A stretch of 64,000 nucleotides of DNA from MGBC124762 sp048201935 (GCA_048201935.1 DBFBGR010000013.1:14834-78833), one strand, 5' to 3'. Shown: positions 26,940-36,018, counted from the first letter of the stretch. The notes: generated from the sequence alone by a model not told the origin. Numbers and translations are program-made.

Positions 26940-29858
26940 TCAACGATCCAGCAACTCAGGGGCCAGATTGGGAATGTAGTATGCCGAGTTCTTCTCCAGC
27001 TCCTGGTCCATGACCTCGTAGCCCAGCTTCTCGGCCAGGGTAAACCGGCCCGAGAAGAGGTCCACCCCAAGGCCCAGGGCGTCGCCGTCGATGGTGAAGC
27101 CCATAGCGGCCAGGGTGGTGGGGTAGATATCCATAGCGGTAAAGGCCCGGGGACCCTCGGCTACCGTTAGCTGGGCACGGGAATTGATGAAGCAGTTGTA
27201 AACGCCCCGCTGGGCCCAGGGGGTCTCTCCCACCACCACGTTGTCCATCCGGGGATGGTCGCCGGTGATGACAATGACGGTGTTTTCATAGAAGGGCTGG
27301 GCCTGGCACCAGCGGATGAAATCGCCCAACTGACGGTCGGCGCAGGCGATGACGTTGGCGGCCCGCTCTCCCTTGTCCGTGGGGCACTGCTGGCAGACGT
27401 AGCCCTCGGGGAAGTGGGTGTCGGCGGTGACCATGGTCAGGTCGAAGGGCTGGCCGGACTGGGATAGCCGGGTGAGCTCGGCCTTGGCGTATTCGTAGAG
27501 CTTTGCGTCCTCAAAGCCCCACCACTGGTGGTAATCCTCGGGGATCAGGCCCTTTTCGATGGCGGCGGGGTAGTCAAAAATTTCAAAGTTACCGTGCTGG
27601 AGGAAGAAGGCGTCCAACCCGGAGAACTCCGCGTTGGAGCCCAGCAAGAGCTCGTTTTGGTAGCCGTTTTGGGCCAGCACGTCGCCGATGGTCCAAAGCC
27701 CCGCGGCGAAGTGGCCCGACCGGGCGGAGCGGCTGCCGCCGGCGGGGAGGGCAAAGTGAGCCCCCGAGGCGGTGGAGTAGAGGGCCGCCATGGTCCAGGA
27801 GGTGCCGGCGCCGGAGTAGAAGCCCCCCAGGGGCTTGTCCGTCTGGGAGAAGGAGACGTTGTCCCGGGCCAGGCGGGTCAGGTTGGGGATCAGGCTTTTC
27901 TCCAGCGCGCCGCCCTGGGCGGTGGAGCCGTAGGTGACCTCCATGCTCTCCAGGTAGATGTGCAGCAGGTTGGGCTTTTGGGCTGGGGCGGTGATGGTCA
28001 CGCCCTTGGGGTCCACATAGTGGTTCTCGTAGATGGTGGAGTCCACCAGCTTGGCCGAGGCGTAGTCGGTGACGCCGTAGGCGGCGTTGGCAAAGAGCAG
28101 CGCGCCCACCAAAAACAAGCAGGCGAAGACCGCGCAGGCGTTGCGGCGGCGCAGGATCTTCCCCGCGGCGTGTTTGCGGTGGTCGCTCTCGGGCCAGGCC
28201 AGGACCTTTTTGGTCTGGCGGCGGTCCAGGACGATGAGCCCCACCGCCGCCGCCAAAGCCACCAAAATGGGCGGCAGGCAGGACTTGAGGCCGTTGAGGT
28301 ACACCTCGGCGGCGGTGCCCTGAGTGGAGCTGAAGAAGGTGCTGACCAGGCTCTCAAAGGGCGTGGTGAAGGAACGGATGCCCCAGGCCACCATCACCGT
28401 CAGCACCAGCGCCCCGGCAAAGGCGGCGAAGGTGGCGGCGTAGCCCCAGAAGGAGCCGCGGAGCCGCTGGTCCAGGCTCTTGGGGGCGTACATCTCGTCC
28501 GGGTCGCCGTTCACCGCCTCCTGGAGCCGGCCCACCCAGCCGGTGACCTTGGAGAAGTCCTGCCGGATGGTCTGGGCGAAGCTTTTTTTCTCGTCGGTGA
28601 AGGTCCGGGTCTTCCAGGAGGAGTCGGTGCCGATGGAGTTGATGATGCCCGCCATGCGAATAAAGAAGACCATCAGGTTGAAGAAGGGCAACAGCGGCAC
28701 CAGCCACCACTGTCTTCGGTAGTATTTTCGAAGCTCCGGGAACTGCTCCAAAAAGGCCAGACTGGAGAAGAAATAGAAGTATCCGCACAGGGTGTAGAGC
28801 CCAAAGAGCAGGGCGGTGGCCATCAAGATGGTCTTGCCCGAGAAGCCCAAAAACAGCATGCAGATGGTGGCCAGATACCAGATCATCCGGGGGAAGGCGA
28901 AGGTGTGGTCGTACATCAGGGTCTTCACGTTCACGTCGCTGAAGAGCTTGCGGGCCTTGAGCTCGTCGGTGCCCATGAACATCCTGGAGACCTCCAAGCT
29001 GCCCCGCTGCCAGCGCTGACGCTGGGTGTAGAGCTTGTCCAGGTCCTCGATGGGATCGGTGAGGAAGATGGAGTCCACGCTGATGCGCACCCGCTCCTTC
29101 TGGAGATAGCGCATCTGGAAGGTGAGCTGGGTGTCCTCGCAGATGGTGTCGGTGTTGTAGAGCCAGGACTTCAAGATGGCGCTTTTGCGGAAGGCAGAGA
29201 AGGCGCCGGAGAGGGTGTAGATGGTGTTGGTCTCGCCGGCGTAGTTGCGCCCGGCCAGGAAGGCCTGGGCATACTCCAAGAACTCCAGCCGCCGCAAGAG
29301 CAGGCCCGAGCCGGTGTATTCCTCGATCTTTTCCGGGATGGTCAAAATGGAGCCGGTGACGCAGTTACAGGAGAGGTCGGACTCGAAGAGGTCTACCAGG
29401 TTGGTCAGGGCGTGGGGCTCCAAAAAGCCGTCGGAGTCAATGTGGACGATGTACTTGCCCGAGGAGTTGTAGAGGGCCAGGTTCAGCGCCCGGGACTTGC
29501 CCTGCTGGGCGTTGAGCCACTGCATATGAAGGTCGGGGAAGAGGTCCTGGCACTGGGTGAACACCTCAAAGGAGTTGTCCCGGCTCAGGTTGTTGACCAA
29601 AAATACCCGAATGGCGTCGTTGGGATAGGTGGAGGCGTCGATGGAGCGCAGGCACCCCTCCAGGGTGTCCGCGGAGTTGTAGACCGGGATGATGATGGAG
29701 ATCTCCGGATAGAGGGTGGGGGTCTCCTTTTTCTTATAGGACTTCCTGCGCTTGAGCAGGATAAACAGGCTGCCCACAGAGGGGATGATCTCCATGACCA
29801 TGGGAATGGCGATCCAGGCGGCCCAGAAGATGAAGGAGTTGAGGATGTTGAACCACAT
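26940..29858 (-). CDS. Processive GT2 glycosyltransferase fused to MdoB/OpgB-like phosphoglycerol transferase
   Basis: A 972-residue membrane protein with two enzymes. After an N-terminal TM comes a GT2 domain (about 50-300): IIIPVYNSADTLEG, HIDSDGF (Asp141/143), an ED pair at 241-242 and QRQRWQRG at 279. These are the marks of BcsA/HasA-like processive synthases, followed by TMs (about 320-410). This half matches the XrtG-associated glycosyltransferase. TMs at about 470-590 lead into an alkaline-phosphatase-fold domain (about 625-930). It has NLLHIYLESME, GAGTSWTMAALYSTASG (candidate nucleophile Thr689), TADTHFPEGY...C..C and VIVITGDHPRM. These are characteristic of MdoB/OpgB, which adds phosphoglycerol to periplasmic glucans. 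The ATG directly follows the XrtG stop codon; no internal stop or frameshift was seen. Confidence 0.85.
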   Translation of the reverse strand: MWFNILNSFIFWAAWIAIPMVMEIIPSVGSLFILLKRRKSYKKKETPTLYPEISIIIPVYNSADTLEGCLRSIDASTYPNDAIRVFLVNNLSRDNSFEVFTQCQDLFPDLHMQWLNAQQGKSRALNLALYNSSGKYIVHIDSDGFLEPHALTNLVDLFESDLSCNCVTGSILTIPEKIEEYTGSGLLLRRLEFLEYAQAFLAGRNYAGETNTIYTLSGAFSAFRKSAILKSWLYNTDTICEDTQLTFQMRYLQKERVRISVDSIFLTDPIEDLDKLYTQRQRWQRGSLEVSRMFMGTDELKARKLFSDVNVKTLMYDHTFAFPRMIWYLATICMLFLGFSGKTILMATALLFGLYTLCGYFYFFSSLAFLEQFPELRKYYRRQWWLVPLLPFFNLMVFFIRMAGIINSIGTDSSWKTRTFTDEKKSFAQTIRQDFSKVTGWVGRLQEAVNGDPDEMYAPKSLDQRLRGSFWGYAATFAAFAGALVLTVMVAWGIRSFTTPFESLVSTFFSSTQGTAAEVYLNGLKSCLPPILVALAAAVGLIVLDRRQTKKVLAWPESDHRKHAAGKILRRRNACAVFACLFLVGALLFANAAYGVTDYASAKLVDSTIYENHYVDPKGVTITAPAQKPNLLHIYLESMEVTYGSTAQGGALEKSLIPNLTRLARDNVSFSQTDKPLGGFYSGAGTSWTMAALYSTASGAHFALPAGGSRSARSGHFAAGLWTIGDVLAQNGYQNELLLGSNAEFSGLDAFFLQHGNFEIFDYPAAIEKGLIPEDYHQWWGFEDAKLYEYAKAELTRLSQSGQPFDLTMVTADTHFPEGYVCQQCPTDKGERAANVIACADRQLGDFIRWCQAQPFYENTVIVITGDHPRMDNVVVGETPWAQRGVYNCFINSRAQLTVAEGPRAFTAMDIYPTTLAAMGFTIDGDALGLGVDLFSGRFTLAEKLGYEVMDQELEKNSAYYIPNLAPELLDR

Positions 29859-30467
29859 TTATGTCCCGCCTCCCCCGTCGCCGTACTTGAAGACGCCCAC
29901 CTTCATGCTCACGATCTGGGGCTTGGTGAAAACGTAGAAGTAGAGCAGGACCGAAAGGCCGTAGAAGATGAAGCGCCCCACCAGAGAGTGGGCCGCGTAA
30001 TAGGCGTTGGGTCCCATGAAATAGATCATCTCGCAGATGACGATGATGCGCAGGGCGTTGGCCAAAATGATGGCCACCGTGCCCACCAGGCCGATGATGG
30101 CCCGTTGGTTGCGGGTGTAGACCCGGAAAAAGCAAAGCAGCGACAAAAAGGCCAGGATCTCGATGATGCCCGAACACTCAAAGTCGATCTGCAGGGTCAT
30201 GGCCCCCTGGGGGGACTGGATAAAGAGCACGCCGTAGCGGAAAAAGGCGGCGAAGGTGTGGGTCAGCGACCCAAAGAGCCCCGCCACCGCCGCCACCAGC
30301 CGGGCCAGGGGCTTGGTCAGCACCGGCTCCACCAGAGCGATGAGGAACAAAAATAGCCCCGCGCTACCGATGATGAAGTGCCAGAAGTCCAGCTTGGCCC
30401 GGTCGGTGACCCGCAGGAGGTACCACCATACCACGGCCAGCGCGGCGCAGACGAGATATTTTGTCAT
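29859..30467 (-). CDS. xrtG: Exosortase family protein XrtG
   Basis: A 202-residue membrane protein with about six TM helices. The three exosortase/archaeosortase catalytic positions are visible: Cys98 in QIDFECSGIIE, Arg140 in ANALRIIVICE, and His160 in YYAAHSLVGR. Exosortases are transpeptidase-like enzymes that cleave a C-terminal tripartite sorting signal and attach the protein to a cell-envelope partner. XrtG is the Gram-positive subfamily. Its ATG overlaps the stop of the upstream Firmicu-CTERM-like gene (ATGA), and the next gene starts immediately after its stop, so enzyme, substrate and glycosyltransferase are translated together. Confidence 0.92.
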   Translation of the reverse strand: MTKYLVCAALAVVWWYLLRVTDRAKLDFWHFIIGSAGLFLFLIALVEPVLTKPLARLVAAVAGLFGSLTHTFAAFFRYGVLFIQSPQGAMTLQIDFECSGIIEILAFLSLLCFFRVYTRNQRAIIGLVGTVAIILANALRIIVICEMIYFMGPNAYYAAHSLVGRFIFYGLSVLLYFYVFTKPQIVSMKVGVFKYGDGGGGT

Positions 30468-32716
30468 TGGGCCGCGTCATTCTTGGCGCGGCGGCGCTTT
30501 TTCAGCTCCACGTAGCCCATGGGCAGGCACACCGCGCCCACCAGCAGCGCCACGCTGACGGCGGGGCCGGTGGGGGTGCCGGCGTAGGAGATCCACTGTT
30601 GGCCCAGGCGGCCCCACTGGATCTCGATGGTCTTGAAGGCGGTGTCCGCGTCCTTGTTGATGTACTGGGCTACCCGGTCCAGATAGAGCTCGAACTCGGC
30701 GTAGTCCTTCACGCCGTCCACGTGGACGGTCATCTGGCCGAAGGCGTGGGCCATGAGGTAGGCGTTGTCGGGATAGAAGACCTCGCCGGTCTCGTCGTTG
30801 TAGATGGGAGCGTCCGGCGCGGTGCGCTCGTCGAAGATGTAGAAGACGTGGTCGCCGGGGGCCAGATGGGTGCCGTCGTTGACCACCACCGGCGCGCCGC
30901 TTTCAAAGGAGACCAGCCGGGGATAGAAGTTGCCGTCGGTGGGGTGCTCTTTGTGGCTGCGGTCGCCGTTGAAGGCCAGGGTGATGGCGTCCAGGAAGCA
31001 ACTGCCCTCGTCGGCTAGGTGCTTTTCCATGTTGGACAGGGCGTAACCGTAGAGGATGTTGTCGTTGGCCCACAGCGCGCCGTGGGCGTCCCGGACCACG
31101 TCCTGGGTGCCGGGGGTGGCGTACTCGATGCGGTAGTTGGGGTAGTAGGTCCAGTCCTCGATGTTGCCGTCGTAGACGATGCCGTTGAAGCTCTTGTCCT
31201 CGTCCTTACCGGCCTGGAAGTCGGTGATGTTGGAGATGGTGGGCTCCACCATGTAGAGCCCGAAGTCGAAGCTCTCCATGTGGGTGGGCAGCTTGCTGGC
31301 GGGGATGGCGATCTCCCACATATGGGGCGCGCCGGCCCAGTCCTTGTTGTTGACGGCCACCTGGGCGTCGTTGACGCCGGCGATGGTCCCCGCCCGGGTG
31401 GGCTGGATGAGCAGCTCGCCGCCCAGGTCGGTCTTAATGGCGAACTGGCCATTGCCGTTGGGACCCGCGTTGGTAACGCTGGCCCAGTCCCCCACCTGGA
31501 TGCTGGGGTCATAGTCGGCGGGGGCGCCGTTGGCCACCAGCAGGATGTAGATCATATCCCCGTCCCACATCACCGAGACCTGGTCCACGGTGTTGCCCTG
31601 CTTGGGGTAGCCGTTCACGTCCAGGGTGTCGTCGATGTCATAGCGGGGCACGGCGTCCCAGTCGGAGAAGTCGCCGTCGATGGTGATGCCCTGGTAGCTG
31701 GCGTTGGGGTCCACTACCTTGGGCTCCTTGGAGACAGCGGGCTCGTCGGTGACAGGGGCCTCCACGCCGTCCAGCAAATAGATGTCCTCCGACTCCAGGG
31801 TCACGTTGCCGCTGGAGAGGATGAAGCGGGTATCCTTGAAGAAGCTGTCGGGCACAAAGCCCTCCATGCGCACGCTGCCGCCGTCGTTGATGACGGTGAG
31901 GGTGGCCCCGGGGATGGGGAAGCCGCCCTCGTTGAGCAACCGGGTGCCGTCGGCGATCCACGCCTGGTAGCCAATGGCGTCGCTGGAGTTGTTATAGTAA
32001 GTAATGCCAAGCTGGGCCTGGCCCTGGTCGTTCTCCATGTAGACCCAGTAGCCGCCCTCGCCCCGGGCGACGCCCCAGCGGCCCATCTGCCAGTCGCCGC
32101 CGTTTCTCAGCCCGATCTCATCCCAGTCCAGGGTGAAGCCGTCATCAGCCACGTCGGGCTGGTCGTCGGGCTCGGCCACGGCGGAAGAGGCCGTGGGGGC
32201 CTGGGTGGCGGGGCTGTCGGTCTCACTCGCGTCGGCGGGGTCCTCCTCCACCGCCACGGCGGCGGAACGGCTGGGCTGGCGCGGCGCGGTGGAGACGCTC
32301 ACGGTGGTCTCCAACTGGATCTCGTCCTGGACCGGCTGGGCCGAGGGGGCCGGAGTCTCGGCGGCGGGCTCGTCCACCGTGGACTCGTCGGCAGGGGTCT
32401 TCTCGTCCTCCGCCGCAGGGACCTCGTCCTTGTCGGGGGCCGTTTCCACAGCGGGAGCGTCGTCCACGGCGGGGGTCTCCGCCTTCACCGGCGCGTCGGG
32501 CTCAGAGGCGGAGGGCGTTTCCTTGGCGGGAGGGGTCTCGGCCTTGACTGCGGGAGCCTCGTCGTTGGCGGGGGCCTCCACGGCGATGGGAGCGGTCTCC
32601 GCCACGGGGGCGGCGGTCTCCTCGTCGGCCAGAGCGGGCACAGCCAAGAGACCGGCCAGCATCACCAGGCTGAGCAGCCCGGCAAAGGTTCGGCGCGCAA
32701 ATTGAATTCGTTTCAT
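30464..32716 (-). CDS. Secreted Firmicu-CTERM-type surface protein, XrtG substrate candidate
   Basis: A 750-residue protein with a signal peptide (MKRIQFARRTFAGLLSLVML, cleavage near ALADEE). A Glu/Ala/Pro-rich repetitive stalk (about 35-200) follows, then an extracellular region with two ITIDGDFSDW / IVYDGNIEDW modules resembling CBM9/DOMON-type carbohydrate-binding folds. The C-terminus is a sorting signal: GTPTGP (about 713-718), a hydrophobic helix (AVSVALLVGAVCLPMGYV) and a basic tail (KKRRR). This fits Firmicu-CTERM, the cognate signal of XrtG. ATG at 32716 follows GGAGGT. It is the only protein in the window with such a tail. What it binds is unknown. Confidence 0.85.
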   Translation of the reverse strand: MKRIQFARRTFAGLLSLVMLAGLLAVPALADEETAAPVAETAPIAVEAPANDEAPAVKAETPPAKETPSASEPDAPVKAETPAVDDAPAVETAPDKDEVPAAEDEKTPADESTVDEPAAETPAPSAQPVQDEIQLETTVSVSTAPRQPSRSAAVAVEEDPADASETDSPATQAPTASSAVAEPDDQPDVADDGFTLDWDEIGLRNGGDWQMGRWGVARGEGGYWVYMENDQGQAQLGITYYNNSSDAIGYQAWIADGTRLLNEGGFPIPGATLTVINDGGSVRMEGFVPDSFFKDTRFILSSGNVTLESEDIYLLDGVEAPVTDEPAVSKEPKVVDPNASYQGITIDGDFSDWDAVPRYDIDDTLDVNGYPKQGNTVDQVSVMWDGDMIYILLVANGAPADYDPSIQVGDWASVTNAGPNGNGQFAIKTDLGGELLIQPTRAGTIAGVNDAQVAVNNKDWAGAPHMWEIAIPASKLPTHMESFDFGLYMVEPTISNITDFQAGKDEDKSFNGIVYDGNIEDWTYYPNYRIEYATPGTQDVVRDAHGALWANDNILYGYALSNMEKHLADEGSCFLDAITLAFNGDRSHKEHPTDGNFYPRLVSFESGAPVVVNDGTHLAPGDHVFYIFDERTAPDAPIYNDETGEVFYPDNAYLMAHAFGQMTVHVDGVKDYAEFELYLDRVAQYINKDADTAFKTIEIQWGRLGQQWISYAGTPTGPAVSVALLVGAVCLPMGYVELKKRRRAKNDAAQ

Positions 32717-32783
32717 GGACAACGACCTCCAAATCTCTTGCCGGGATGGCCCGGCGGCGATCAGATCTGCCAGGGGTGGGGCT

Positions 32784-33884
32784 CTAAAAGACCCAGCGGC
32801 GCTGGATCTGGAAGCTGAGGAGGAACAGGACAAAGTCCACCAGGATCTTCCACGCCGTCAGCGGTCCGGGGAGGGCCAGGTGGCCGATGAGGGACACCAG
32901 TGCGGCGCTCAAAAGCACCTGGACCACGCAGAGGATAAAGTACCGAAACCCGCTGCGGGCGACGTTTTTCTTGCTTTGGAACACGGCCTTGCGGTTGAGA
33001 AGATAGTTGACGGTGGCCGAGATCACCCGGGCCAGCACCGTACACACGAAGACCAACGCGCTGGCCGCGGCCGCGGGGGCCAGGAAGCCGGAGACCAGCC
33101 GGGGGAAGAAGCCGGGGAAAATGAGGTAGTAGAACAGCGTAAAGAACAAAATGTCCACCACGAAGCCCGCCACCGATGCCGCGCAGAACTTCAGCAGCAG
33201 CGCGTAGATGCGGAAGGAATCCAGCAGAGGATTAAAGTGGGAGGACTTGTTGTCGTCCAGATAGACCGTCTGGATGGGCACCTCCCGGATGGGGACCTCC
33301 TGGGTGCGGGTCTCTAACAGCATATTCGTCTCGTACTCAAACCGCTCGCCCGAAACGTCCAGCATATGGAGCATAAAGTCCCGGGAGATGCCCCGCAGGC
33401 CGGTCTGGGTGTCGGTGACGCCCACGCCGCAGAGAAAGCGCATGACCGAGCGGGTGATGCGGTTGCCGTTGCGGCTTTTGAAGGGGATGCCCTCGGCGTC
33501 GAAGTCCCGGCAGCCCAGCACCAAAGCGTCAGGCTGGTCGGCCAGGGTCTGGGCGCAGGCGACAATGTCGTCCACGGTGTGCTGGCCGTCGGCGTCGGCG
33601 GTGACGCAGCCGATGGCGGCGGGGTAGTGGGTCAGGATGTAGTTGAAGCCGGTCTTCAGTCCCCGGCCCTTACCCAGGTTCTTGGCGTGGACCACCACGT
33701 CGCAGCCACGGTCCGCCGCCTGGGTGAAAATGCCCTTGTGGTCTTGCCCGCTGCCGTCGTCCACCAGCACGATGGGCCCGGCCCAGCGGCCCTGGAGCCG
33801 CTCCAGCAGCTCAGGGAGCCGTTGGTTGGGATTCAGCGCGGGGATGAGCAATACCACCTGGGCAGGAGAACGGTTCTCGTCCAA
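32784..33884 (-). CDS. GT2 glycosyltransferase with C-terminal GtrA domain
   Basis: A 366-residue protein. A GT2 domain of the dolichol-phosphate-mannosyltransferase type (about 1-225: VVLLIPALNPNQRL, VLVDDGSG, ADADGQH) probably transfers a sugar to polyprenyl phosphate on the cytosolic face. A four-TM GtrA domain (about 235-360) may flip the product. It is the first gene of the XrtG locus, 67 bp before the Firmicu-CTERM gene, so it likely supplies lipid-linked sugar to the pathway. The preferred start is TTG at 33884, with GGGAGGG about 6 bases upstream. The ATG at 33908 lacks a good ribosome-binding site. Confidence 0.88.
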   Translation of the reverse strand: MDENRSPAQVVLLIPALNPNQRLPELLERLQGRWAGPIVLVDDGSGQDHKGIFTQAADRGCDVVVHAKNLGKGRGLKTGFNYILTHYPAAIGCVTADADGQHTVDDIVACAQTLADQPDALVLGCRDFDAEGIPFKSRNGNRITRSVMRFLCGVGVTDTQTGLRGISRDFMLHMLDVSGERFEYETNMLLETRTQEVPIREVPIQTVYLDDNKSSHFNPLLDSFRIYALLLKFCAASVAGFVVDILFFTLFYYLIFPGFFPRLVSGFLAPAAAASALVFVCTVLARVISATVNYLLNRKAVFQSKKNVARSGFRYFILCVVQVLLSAALVSLIGHLALPGPLTAWKILVDFVLFLLSFQIQRRWVF

Positions 33885-33941
33885 GCCGCTCCCTCCCTTC
33901 CAGCTCATTTCTCTCAAAAAGGGTATAAAGATACAACTGTT

Positions 33942-33970
33942 ATTATATATTGTGCTGGAAGGAAATGCAA
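33942..33970 (-). promoter_or_regulatory. Promoter of the XrtG locus
   Basis: On the minus strand, TTGCAT (33970-33965), 17 bp, TATAAT (33947-33942). It is the only clear promoter seen for the seven-gene locus. Confidence 0.85.
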
Positions 33971-34011
33971 GGGCTTTACGAACAATTTGAAATATTTTTT
34001 ATGGAAACTAC

Positions 34012-34040
34012 TACACATTTCCAGATAGATGTGATACAAT
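34012..34040 (+). promoter_or_regulatory. Putative hpt promoter
   Basis: TACACA (34012-34017), 17 bp, TACAAT (34035-34040). A CGTCCCC / GGGGACG hairpin (34053-34073) follows in the leader. Confidence 0.5.
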
Positions 34041-34091
34041 AGCAGAAAATCCCGTCCCCTTTGGCCGGGGACGAAGGGTAGGTGCTTTTGT

Positions 34092-34445
34092 ATGACCTTA
34101 CAGGAATGTTATGCCCAGATGGGCGGCAGCTATGACGAGGTGATGGGGCGGCTGCGCTCCGAGGAGCGGGTGGCGAAGTTCCTGGGTCTGTTCCAGGCCG
34201 ACGAGAGCTTCCAGAGCCTTGCCACCGCCATGGCCGCCAGCGATTGGCCCACCGCCTTTCGCGCCGCCCACTCCCTCAAGGGCGTGGCGCTGAACCTGGC
34301 CCTCACCGACCTGGCCCGGTCGGCCTCAGACCTCACCGAGTGTTTACGCCCGGGCGTTCCGGCCCAGGAGCCGGGGCCGCTCTACGCCGCGGTGGAGGCG
34401 GACTACCAAAAGACCATCGCCGCTATCGTTGCCCTGCGGGGATAG
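34092..34445 (+). CDS. Hpt domain protein
   Basis: A 117-residue all-helical histidine phosphotransfer protein. The phospho-acceptor is His60 in AFRAAHSLKGVALNL, the typical Hpt motif. It would pass phosphate between a hybrid kinase and a response regulator. No histidine kinase is encoded in the window, but the next gene, 31 bp downstream, starts with a receiver domain, the likely partner. ATG at 34092 is preceded by AGGGTAGGTG. Confidence 0.85.
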   Translation: MTLQECYAQMGGSYDEVMGRLRSEERVAKFLGLFQADESFQSLATAMAASDWPTAFRAAHSLKGVALNLALTDLARSASDLTECLRPGVPAQEPGPLYAAVEADYQKTIAAIVALRG

Positions 34446-34476
34446 AGTAGAGAACGCGACAGGAGACGTGGAATTT

Positions 34477-36000
34477 ATGGACAATCCAGCCAAGAACAAA
34501 CGCACCATCCTCATCGTGGACGACACCGCCTTCAACCGGGAGCTGCTGGGCGATATCCTGTCTCCGGATTACAACATCCTGGAGGCCTGCGACGGCGCGG
34601 AGGCCGCCGCCATCCTCCAAGAGCGCTGGACGGAGATCGACCTGGTGCTGCTGGATGTGGTCATGCCCAAGACCGACGGCTTCACGCTGCTGTGGCTGAT
34701 GAACAAGAACCAGTGGCTCCAGTCCACCCCGGTCATCATGATCTCCGCCGACGGCTCGGCGGAGAACATCGACCGGGCCTATGACCTGGGCGCCACCGAC
34801 TACATCACCCGTCCCTTCGACGAGAAGACCGTCCGCTACCGTGTGCGCAACACCATGCGGCTCTACGCCAAGCAGCAGGTGCTGGAGGACATGGTCACCG
34901 AGCAGATCATGGAGAAGGAGCGCTCCAACTTCCAGATGGTGGAGATCTTGAGCAACGTGGTGGAGTTCCGCAACGGCGAGAGCGGCCTGCATGTGCGGCA
35001 TGTACGGGTGTTTACCGACACGCTGCTCCAGAGCGTCCGCCGCCGCTGCCCGGAGTACGGCCTGACCTCGGCGCAAATTTCCATCATCGCCAACGCTTCC
35101 GCCCTTCACGATGTGGGCAAGATCTCCATCGACGAAAAAATTCTCAACAAACCGGGCAGACTGACCCCGGAGGAGTTTGAGATCATGAAGACCCACACCG
35201 TCATCGGCGCGCGGATGCTGGAGGAGACCCCAGGCCAGACCGACGGCCCCGACGGCTTTTTGCACATGGCCCACGACATCTGCCGCTGGCACCACGAGCG
35301 CTGGGACGGCCGGGGCTATCCCGACGGCCTCAAGGGCGATGAGATCCCCATCGCCGCCCAGGTCGTCGCCCTGGCCGATGTGTACGACGCCCTCACCGCC
35401 GTGCGGGTCTACAAGGACCCCTTCCCGCCGGAGCAGGCGCTGAAGATGATCCTGAACGGCGAATGCGGCGCGTTCAACCCGGTGCTGCTGGAGTGCCTGG
35501 TGGAGTGCGCCGACCGGCTCAACCGTGAGCTGGAGCTGGGCGACGTGGAGCCCATGGGCAACACCGAGATCCGCCGGGTCACCAGCGAGCTCATGGAGCA
35601 CGGCGAACTGAGCGCCTCCCGCCGGACGCTGACCCTGCTGGAGCAGTCCAACGCCCGCTTTGACTTCTACGCCGAGGTCACCGACGAGCTGATCTTCGAG
35701 TACGACCGCAACAGCCGGCGTCTCAAGCTCTCCAAGGAGGCCGCCCGGCAGCTGGGGCTCAAGGAGATGGTGCTCCAGCCCGATGCCGACCCCGCCGTCC
35801 AGGCCCTGGGCGACTGCCGCGTGACCATCCGGGCCCTTTTGGACCAGACCAACGCCGACGACCCCGACGCCGAGGGGGCCTACGCCCTCAAGCTGCCCCA
35901 GGGCCAGGGCCGGTTCTCCATCCGTATGCGCACCCTGTGGGACGGTGGGAACACCTCCTGGACCCGAGTGGTGGGCAAGCTGACCAAGATCACTAAGTAA
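34477..36000 (+). CDS. Response regulator with HD-GYP phosphodiesterase domain
   Basis: A 507-residue protein. It has an N-terminal receiver (about 10-130) with acidic pocket VDD and phospho-acceptor Asp in LVLLDVVMPKTDGF, a short linker helix, and an HD-GYP domain (about 165-350). That domain has ALHDVGKI, MKTHTVIGARML, HHERWDGRGYPDGL and ALADVYDAL, so metal-binding and GYP residues are intact. A C-terminal PAS-like domain lies at about 395-500. It probably hydrolyses cyclic di-GMP under control of phosphorylation from the upstream Hpt protein. ATG at 34477 follows AGGAGA at about 10 bases. A GGDEF protein at 57.3 kb could make the same second messenger. Confidence 0.92.
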   Translation: MDNPAKNKRTILIVDDTAFNRELLGDILSPDYNILEACDGAEAAAILQERWTEIDLVLLDVVMPKTDGFTLLWLMNKNQWLQSTPVIMISADGSAENIDRAYDLGATDYITRPFDEKTVRYRVRNTMRLYAKQQVLEDMVTEQIMEKERSNFQMVEILSNVVEFRNGESGLHVRHVRVFTDTLLQSVRRRCPEYGLTSAQISIIANASALHDVGKISIDEKILNKPGRLTPEEFEIMKTHTVIGARMLEETPGQTDGPDGFLHMAHDICRWHHERWDGRGYPDGLKGDEIPIAAQVVALADVYDALTAVRVYKDPFPPEQALKMILNGECGAFNPVLLECLVECADRLNRELELGDVEPMGNTEIRRVTSELMEHGELSASRRTLTLLEQSNARFDFYAEVTDELIFEYDRNSRRLKLSKEAARQLGLKEMVLQPDADPAVQALGDCRVTIRALLDQTNADDPDAEGAYALKLPQGQGRFSIRMRTLWDGGNTSWTRVVGKLTKITK

Positions 36001-36018
36001 GAAGGGAAGTGTGGGCCC

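Noticed and set aside
27528..30356. 942-codon plus-strand open frame through the XrtG locus
   Set aside because: Antisense shadow of the GT2-MdoB fusion and xrtG; Gly/His/Gln/Val-rich with no start signal or motif. The similar frame at 31019-32818 is rejected for the same reason.
30464..32716. LPXTG sortase substrate
   Set aside because: The C-terminus has PTGP before the hydrophobic helix, not LPXTG, and the adjacent enzyme is an exosortase, not a sortase.
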